DNA of 9,475 bases from Alphaproteobacteria bacterium UBA7691. GTDB taxonomy: Bacteria; Pseudomonadota; Alphaproteobacteria; Ferrovibrionales; Ferrovibrionaceae. The stretch lies in NCBI GenBank assembly GCA_002482765.1, contig DLGP01000112.1, forward strand, positions 938-10,412. The letters run 5' to 3'. Both the position numbers and the translations under genes were made by a program. This document shows, piece by piece, positions 6,566 to 9,475 of this stretch. Under the pieces are notes generated by a model. It saw only the letters and a program-made list of their open reading frames with translations, searched no databases and was not told the DNA's origin. Numbering within the stretch: position 1 is the stretch's first letter; each line of letters opens with the position of its first letter.

Positions 6566-8848
6566 TCACACCCTGCCAAGTTTGAAGAAAGCCACCAGGT
6601 CAGCCAGATCGCGGGCCTGATCGGCCATCGACTGGGCCGAGGCCGTGGTTTCCTCCACCAAGGCGCCGTTGCGCTGGGTCATTTCATCCATCTCGGCCAC
6701 CGATTGGTTCACATCGTCCAGCCCGGAAGCCTGTTCCTGGCTGCCGATGGCAATCTCCTCGATGATGCCGGCCACCCGCTTCACCGATTCAACGATGGCA
6801 TCCAGGGTCGAGCCGGCCTGGCCAACCAGTTTGGCGCCATCCCGCACCTGGGTGTTGGATTCGGAGATCAGCGCCTTGATCTCCTTTGACGCATTGGCGC
6901 TGCGTTGCGCCAGGGCGCGCACTTCCTGCGCCACGACTGCAAAGCCTTTGCCGGCTTCACCAGCCCGCGCCGCTTCCACGCTGGCATTCAGCGCCAGCAG
7001 GTTGGTCTGGAAAGCGATTTCATCGATCAGGCCAACAATATCAACGATCTTCTGGCTGCTGCCTTCGATCCGCCCCATCGCCGCCACCACATTGCCAACC
7101 ACCCGGCCACCGCCTTCGGCGGTATCCTGCGCAGCAACCGCAAGCTGGCTGGCCTGGCGGGCATTATCGGCATTATGGCGCACCGTGGCGGTGATCTGCT
7201 CCATGGTGGCCGCTGTGCGTTGCAGGCTGGCTGCCTGCGCTTCGGTGCGCTGGGCCAGATCGGCGCTGCCGGCAGAGATTTCCGACGCGGCATCGCGCAC
7301 CAGCCCGGCCGACTGGCCCAACCGGCCGGCAATTTCCGACAGCCTTTCGGCCAGGCTGTTGGCATCATTGGCCAGTTGCGCAAACACGCCGCGATAGCCG
7401 CCATCAATGCGGTGGCCAACATTGCCCTGCGCCAGCGCGCCCAGCATGCCGCCCAAATCGGTTAGGGCCCGCTCCACAGTGCCAAGCAGGTCGTTGACGC
7501 CGATGCCCAGCGTGCGCATCACGCCCTGCAAGGCATCCGCATCAATGCGGCGGCCCAACTCGCCGGCACTGGCGGCGCCGACAATCTGGCCGATGGCCTG
7601 TTCCAGCAAGGCTTCCTGCGCCTGGCGCTCCTGCTCAAAATCGGCCCGGCTGCGCTCCACTTCCTGTTGCAGGCGTTCATTATCCTGCCCGGCGGTCTTG
7701 AACACATCCACCGCCCGCGCCATGTCGCCGATCTCGTCGCGCCGCGAGGTTTCGGCCAGGGTCACCGACCAGTCGCGATCCGCCAGGCGGCGCATGGCAA
7801 CCGTCAGCCGGGTAATCGGCGCCGAAACCTGCGGCCCGACAAACAGCCAGCCGATCAGCGCGGCGGCGATCAGGCTGAGCACGGCCAGCACAGCCAGCAC
7901 GATCAGCACGGTAAGGCCCTGGCCGGCGGCCGAGGCAGCCGCCGCGTTCGCACGCTCACGCGCGTCCTGCACCACCTGTTCCACCTTGCTGGCCAATTGC
8001 GCCGCACCATCGCGCGCCTGTTTCAGCGCCAGGCCGGCGGTCATCACCGTGCGCAGCTCACCGCGCCGCAACTGGAACAGGCTGTCGCTGCTGGAACCAT
8101 AGGCTTGCAGATTGCCGGCAGCGATACGGATCGCAGCCACATCCAGCAGCTTGGCCGCCTTGTCGATGTCTTGCAGAATGGTGTTGTTGAGCGTGCTGAA
8201 TTCATTTTGCAGGCGGGTGATTTCCTCGTTATTCGGTGCCTGTGCCGCCACGCTGAGCAGGCCGGTCATCTGGTTGACCGCCGCCGCCATCTCCATCAGC
8301 GCCCGCGCACTGGTTGCCATTTCGCCGCCGGCACCCCGCCCCAGATCGTCAATCGCCTTGTCCACCAGCGGCTTCACCAGGGTTTGGAAAGCGGCAAAAT
8401 CATTGCCCAGCAGCCGGGTCTTTTCCTGGCGCTGCTGGGTCCAGTCGAGCCGCGCCGTCACCGAGCGATTGATCTGGGCGATACGGCCTTGCAGGAACTC
8501 CACCGCCTTGCCGATTTCCTCAAGCTGTTCCGGCGCAGCGCGCCCGGCCTTCACTGCCTCAAGCTGTTCGGCCAGCAGTTTCTGCTTTTTGGTCAGTTCA
8601 GCCATGACGCGCGCGCGCTCGGCCTCGTCGTTGGCTGCCGCCAGCGCCGGCGCCGTGGCGGTCAGCTCGGCGCTGAAGGCTTTCATGCTCAAGGCAGCAG
8701 CCACTTCCGGCAGGCTTTCGCCGGTGACGCCGGCATAGGTGTTCTGCACACGGGTGAAGAACAGTGCCGCAACGCCATTTGAAAGTAATGTGATCGCCGC
8801 CAGCAAGGCGATTGCGATATTCAGCTTCTGCCGGATGCCGAACTTCAT
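6566..8848 (-). CDS. methyl-accepting chemotaxis protein (transmembrane chemoreceptor)
   Basis: The 760-residue receptor senses a signal in the periplasm and controls CheA through CheW. A first transmembrane helix (about 8-32) is followed by a long, mostly helical periplasmic domain (33-310), then a second transmembrane helix (about 311-337). A HAMP domain follows (338-387, with API and DEIGDMARAV). A coiled coil (388-422) leads to a second HAMP-like stretch (about 423-495, with GELGRRID and GNVGHRIDGGYRGVF). The signalling hairpin is about 505-745, its tip centred on EIAFQTNLLALNASVEAARAGE (610-631), the family hallmark. The periplasmic part is far longer than the roughly 150 residues of Tar-like receptors and is the size of helical bimodular sensors, so two stacked four-helix bundles are possible; the ligand is unknown. 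It ends FKLGRV, without a CheR/CheB-tethering pentapeptide. The ATG at 8848 has GGGAGG nine bases upstream; 38 further in-frame upstream codons have no such site. No che genes are nearby. Confidence 0.95.
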   Translation of the reverse strand: MKFGIRQKLNIAIALLAAITLLSNGVAALFFTRVQNTYAGVTGESLPEVAAALSMKAFSAELTATAPALAAANDEAERARVMAELTKKQKLLAEQLEAVKAGRAAPEQLEEIGKAVEFLQGRIAQINRSVTARLDWTQQRQEKTRLLGNDFAAFQTLVKPLVDKAIDDLGRGAGGEMATSARALMEMAAAVNQMTGLLSVAAQAPNNEEITRLQNEFSTLNNTILQDIDKAAKLLDVAAIRIAAGNLQAYGSSSDSLFQLRRGELRTVMTAGLALKQARDGAAQLASKVEQVVQDARERANAAAASAAGQGLTVLIVLAVLAVLSLIAAALIGWLFVGPQVSAPITRLTVAMRRLADRDWSVTLAETSRRDEIGDMARAVDVFKTAGQDNERLQQEVERSRADFEQERQAQEALLEQAIGQIVGAASAGELGRRIDADALQGVMRTLGIGVNDLLGTVERALTDLGGMLGALAQGNVGHRIDGGYRGVFAQLANDANSLAERLSEIAGRLGQSAGLVRDAASEISAGSADLAQRTEAQAASLQRTAATMEQITATVRHNADNARQASQLAVAAQDTAEGGGRVVGNVVAAMGRIEGSSQKIVDIVGLIDEIAFQTNLLALNASVEAARAGEAGKGFAVVAQEVRALAQRSANASKEIKALISESNTQVRDGAKLVGQAGSTLDAIVESVKRVAGIIEEIAIGSQEQASGLDDVNQSVAEMDEMTQRNGALVEETTASAQSMADQARDLADLVAFFKLGRV

Positions 8849-8908
8849 GCCCGGTGCCCTCCCCCTTGGATCATCCTTAGACGGCCTTTTTCTGCGGCCT
8901 TCCACCAA

Positions 8909-8938
8909 GGTATAAGGGAGGTGTTGGTGTGCTGCCAG
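8909..8938 (-). promoter_or_regulatory. weak candidate promoter of the chemoreceptor gene
   Basis: On the minus strand, CTGGCA (complement of 8933-8938) and TATACC (complement of 8909-8914) are 18 bases apart. Each fits the sigma-70 consensus at only four of six positions. Transcription would start near 8902, about 54 bases before the ATG. I looked for sigma-28 and sigma-54 elements, which sometimes drive chemotaxis genes, and saw none. Confidence 0.22.
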
Positions 8939-8959
8939 ATACAGCCCGGCAAGAAAAAT

Positions 8960-8973
8960 CAAAACGGGTTTTG
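8960..8973. repeat. palindrome CAAAAC-GG-GTTTTG in the divergent region
   Basis: Two perfect six-base arms flank a two-base centre. The site is 49 bases upstream of the lexA -35 and upstream of the chemoreceptor promoter candidate, where an activator or repressor of either gene could bind. A smaller TGAA-AA-TTCA repeat follows at 8977-8986. No regulator can be named. Confidence 0.3.
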
Positions 8974-9021
8974 CATTGAAAATTCACAGCTTTAACGAGC
9001 TTGGCCTGTGGAAAAAACCGC

Positions 9022-9050
9022 TTGACCCCAGGAAAGAACCTACTTAGAAC
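9022..9050 (+). promoter_or_regulatory. lexA: lexA promoter
   Basis: TTGACC (9022-9027) and TAGAAC (9045-9050) are separated by 17 bases, a good sigma-70 arrangement with a strong -35. The -10 element lies within the second half of the LexA operator, so bound LexA would block RNA polymerase. Transcription would begin near 9057, leaving a leader of about 100 bases. Confidence 0.62.
9036..9050 (+). promoter_or_regulatory. LexA operator (alphaproteobacterial SOS box, GAAC-N7-GAAC)
   Basis: GAAC at 9036-9039 and GAAC at 9047-9050 with seven bases between exactly match the direct-repeat SOS box known for alphaproteobacteria (GTTC-N7-GTTC on the other strand), which differs from the CTGT-N8-ACAG box of E. 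coli. Its place over the lexA -10 element indicates autorepression, released after DNA damage when RecA triggers LexA self-cleavage. It is about 190 bases from the chemoreceptor ATG, so an effect on that gene is possible but not indicated. Confidence 0.87.
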
Positions 9051-9081
9051 ATTTCGTGGGTTTCAATTTCGTTCCGACTCA

Positions 9082-9118
9082 GTCCACCCAAGTTTCCGGT
9101 TCCCAGGCCGGAACGGAC
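9082..9118 (+). other. predicted stem-loop in the lexA leader
   Basis: TTCCGG (9094-9099) can pair perfectly with CCGGAA (9108-9113) around an eight-base loop. GTCC (9082-9085) and GGAC (9115-9118) can extend the stem beyond an asymmetric internal loop. The structure ends about 25 bases before the AAGGGAG ribosome site, so it would not mask it directly. No T-run follows, so it is not an intrinsic terminator. Confidence 0.3.
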
Positions 9119-9157
9119 CAGGACGGAGCGCCAAAGCCAGGCAAGGGAGACTGCGGC

Positions 9158-9475
9158 ATGCTGACCCGGAAGCAACATGATCTGTTGATGTTCATCCATG
9201 AAAGGCTGGAGACTTCGGGCGTCTCGCCATCCTTCGAGGAAATGAAGGAGGCGATGAAGCTGAAATCCAAATCCGGCATCCATCGCCTGGTTACCGGCCT
9301 GGAGGAACGTGGCTTCCTGCGCCGGCTGGCGCATCGCGCCCGCGCCCTGGAAGTGCTGCGCCTGCCCGATTCGGCGGTGCCGCTGCGTGGCGCGGCCGGC
9401 GCGGCTGCGGCCCGCACCACCCCGGCGCGCAACCGCCTGATGCCGCGCGGCAGCGGCGACATGATCCAGCCGATG
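9158..9475 (+). CDS. lexA: LexA SOS repressor, N-terminal part (cut by the window end)
   Basis: The first 106 residues of LexA are present, roughly 45% of the usual 230-240 residues in alphaproteobacteria. MLTRKQHDLLMFIHERL (1-17) is a typical LexA beginning. Residues 1 to about 67 form the winged helix-turn-helix: GVSPSFEEMKEAM (21-33), a recognition helix around KSKSGIHRLVTGLEERGFL (36-54), and a wing ending HRARALEVL (59-67). From about 72 on there is a variable Ala/Arg-rich hinge. The cleavage site and the Ser/Lys protease dyad lie beyond the window. LexA represses SOS genes until RecA filaments stimulate its self-cleavage. AAGGGAG at 9143-9149 is the ribosome site, eight bases before the ATG. 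The SOS box over its promoter supports the identity independently. Confidence 0.96.
   Translation, partial: MLTRKQHDLLMFIHERLETSGVSPSFEEMKEAMKLKSKSGIHRLVTGLEERGFLRRLAHRARALEVLRLPDSAVPLRGAAGAAAARTTPARNRLMPRGSGDMIQPM

Larger units (their letters stand above)
8849..9157. other. 309-base divergent control region between the chemoreceptor gene and lexA
   Basis: This region carries no credible gene. From the chemoreceptor side it holds the G-rich ribosome site (complement of 8858-8866), a weak minus-strand promoter candidate (8909-8938), a 14-base palindrome (8960-8973) in an AT-rich stretch (8948-8997), then the lexA promoter with its SOS box (9022-9050) and a lexA leader of about 100 bases with a predicted stem (9082-9118). 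The AT-rich block just upstream of the lexA -35 could act as an UP-like element, which is inference. Confidence 0.6.

Noticed and set aside
6430..6579. Longer deacetylase starts at TTG 6579 or ATG 6477
   Set aside because: The TTG would overlap the chemoreceptor gene and lacks a ribosome site; at 6477 the GGAG touches the ATG. ATG 6432 has a well-spaced GGAG.
7667..8782. A 371-codon plus-strand frame opposite the chemoreceptor
   Set aside because: The minus strand has an unmistakable chemoreceptor; this frame is its Arg/His/Gln-rich shadow.
8864..8910. CCTTGG/CCAAGG inverted repeat as a translational control stem for the chemoreceptor
   Set aside because: One arm overlaps the candidate -10 element and would not be in the transcript; the arms are short and far apart.
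3610..9475. The glycosylase, PAS, deacetylase and chemoreceptor genes as a new defence or signalling island
   Set aside because: The genes are on opposing strands with separate control regions, no mobility genes or flanking repeats are seen, and the families are ordinary chromosomal ones.

Overview
The window looks like chromosomal DNA of a GC-rich alphaproteobacterium, probably near the Rhodospirillales. Three things point there: ppiD lies directly before trpE, a PAS_5-type PAS protein is present, and lexA carries the alphaproteobacterial SOS operator GAAC-N7-GAAC. I see no insertion sequence, tRNA, rRNA, CRISPR array or phage gene, and base composition looks even throughout.

Layout, left to right. 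Bases 1-157 are a short divergent control region; a minus-strand gene probably starts at base 3. Next is a tightly packed plus-strand set: ppiD (158-2056), trpE (2070-3590) and a Tag-like DNA glycosylase homologue (3610-4329), with gaps of 13 and 19 bases, probably one transcript. A 105-base gap with two palindromes precedes a small PAS_5 protein (4435-4971). Its 3' end meets, 9 bases away, a minus-strand gene for a membrane-anchored divergent polysaccharide deacetylase (4981-6432). Upstream of that, on the same strand, is a methyl-accepting chemotaxis protein (6566-8848). A 309-base divergent region separates it from lexA, which starts at 9158 and is cut by the window end.

Functionally this is a mixed neighbourhood: envelope protein folding (PpiD), the first step of tryptophan synthesis (TrpE), a DNA-repair-like protein of doubtful activity, a PAS sensor, a periplasmic polysaccharide or peptidoglycan enzyme, a chemoreceptor and the SOS repressor. 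The genes do not form an obvious single pathway. The main contextual point is that many alphaproteobacteria have ppiD-trpE-trpG-trpD-trpC-moaC-moeA-lexA. Here both ends of that block remain, but trpGDC-moaC-moeA are absent and about 5.5 kb of other genes lies between them.

The best-supported regulatory feature is the lexA promoter, whose -10 element lies inside the SOS box. I did not find convincing evidence of an undescribed multi-gene system. The items most worth checking are the glycosylase homologue that lacks its family's key residues, the twin palindromes before the deacetylase gene, and the interrupted trp/lexA block.
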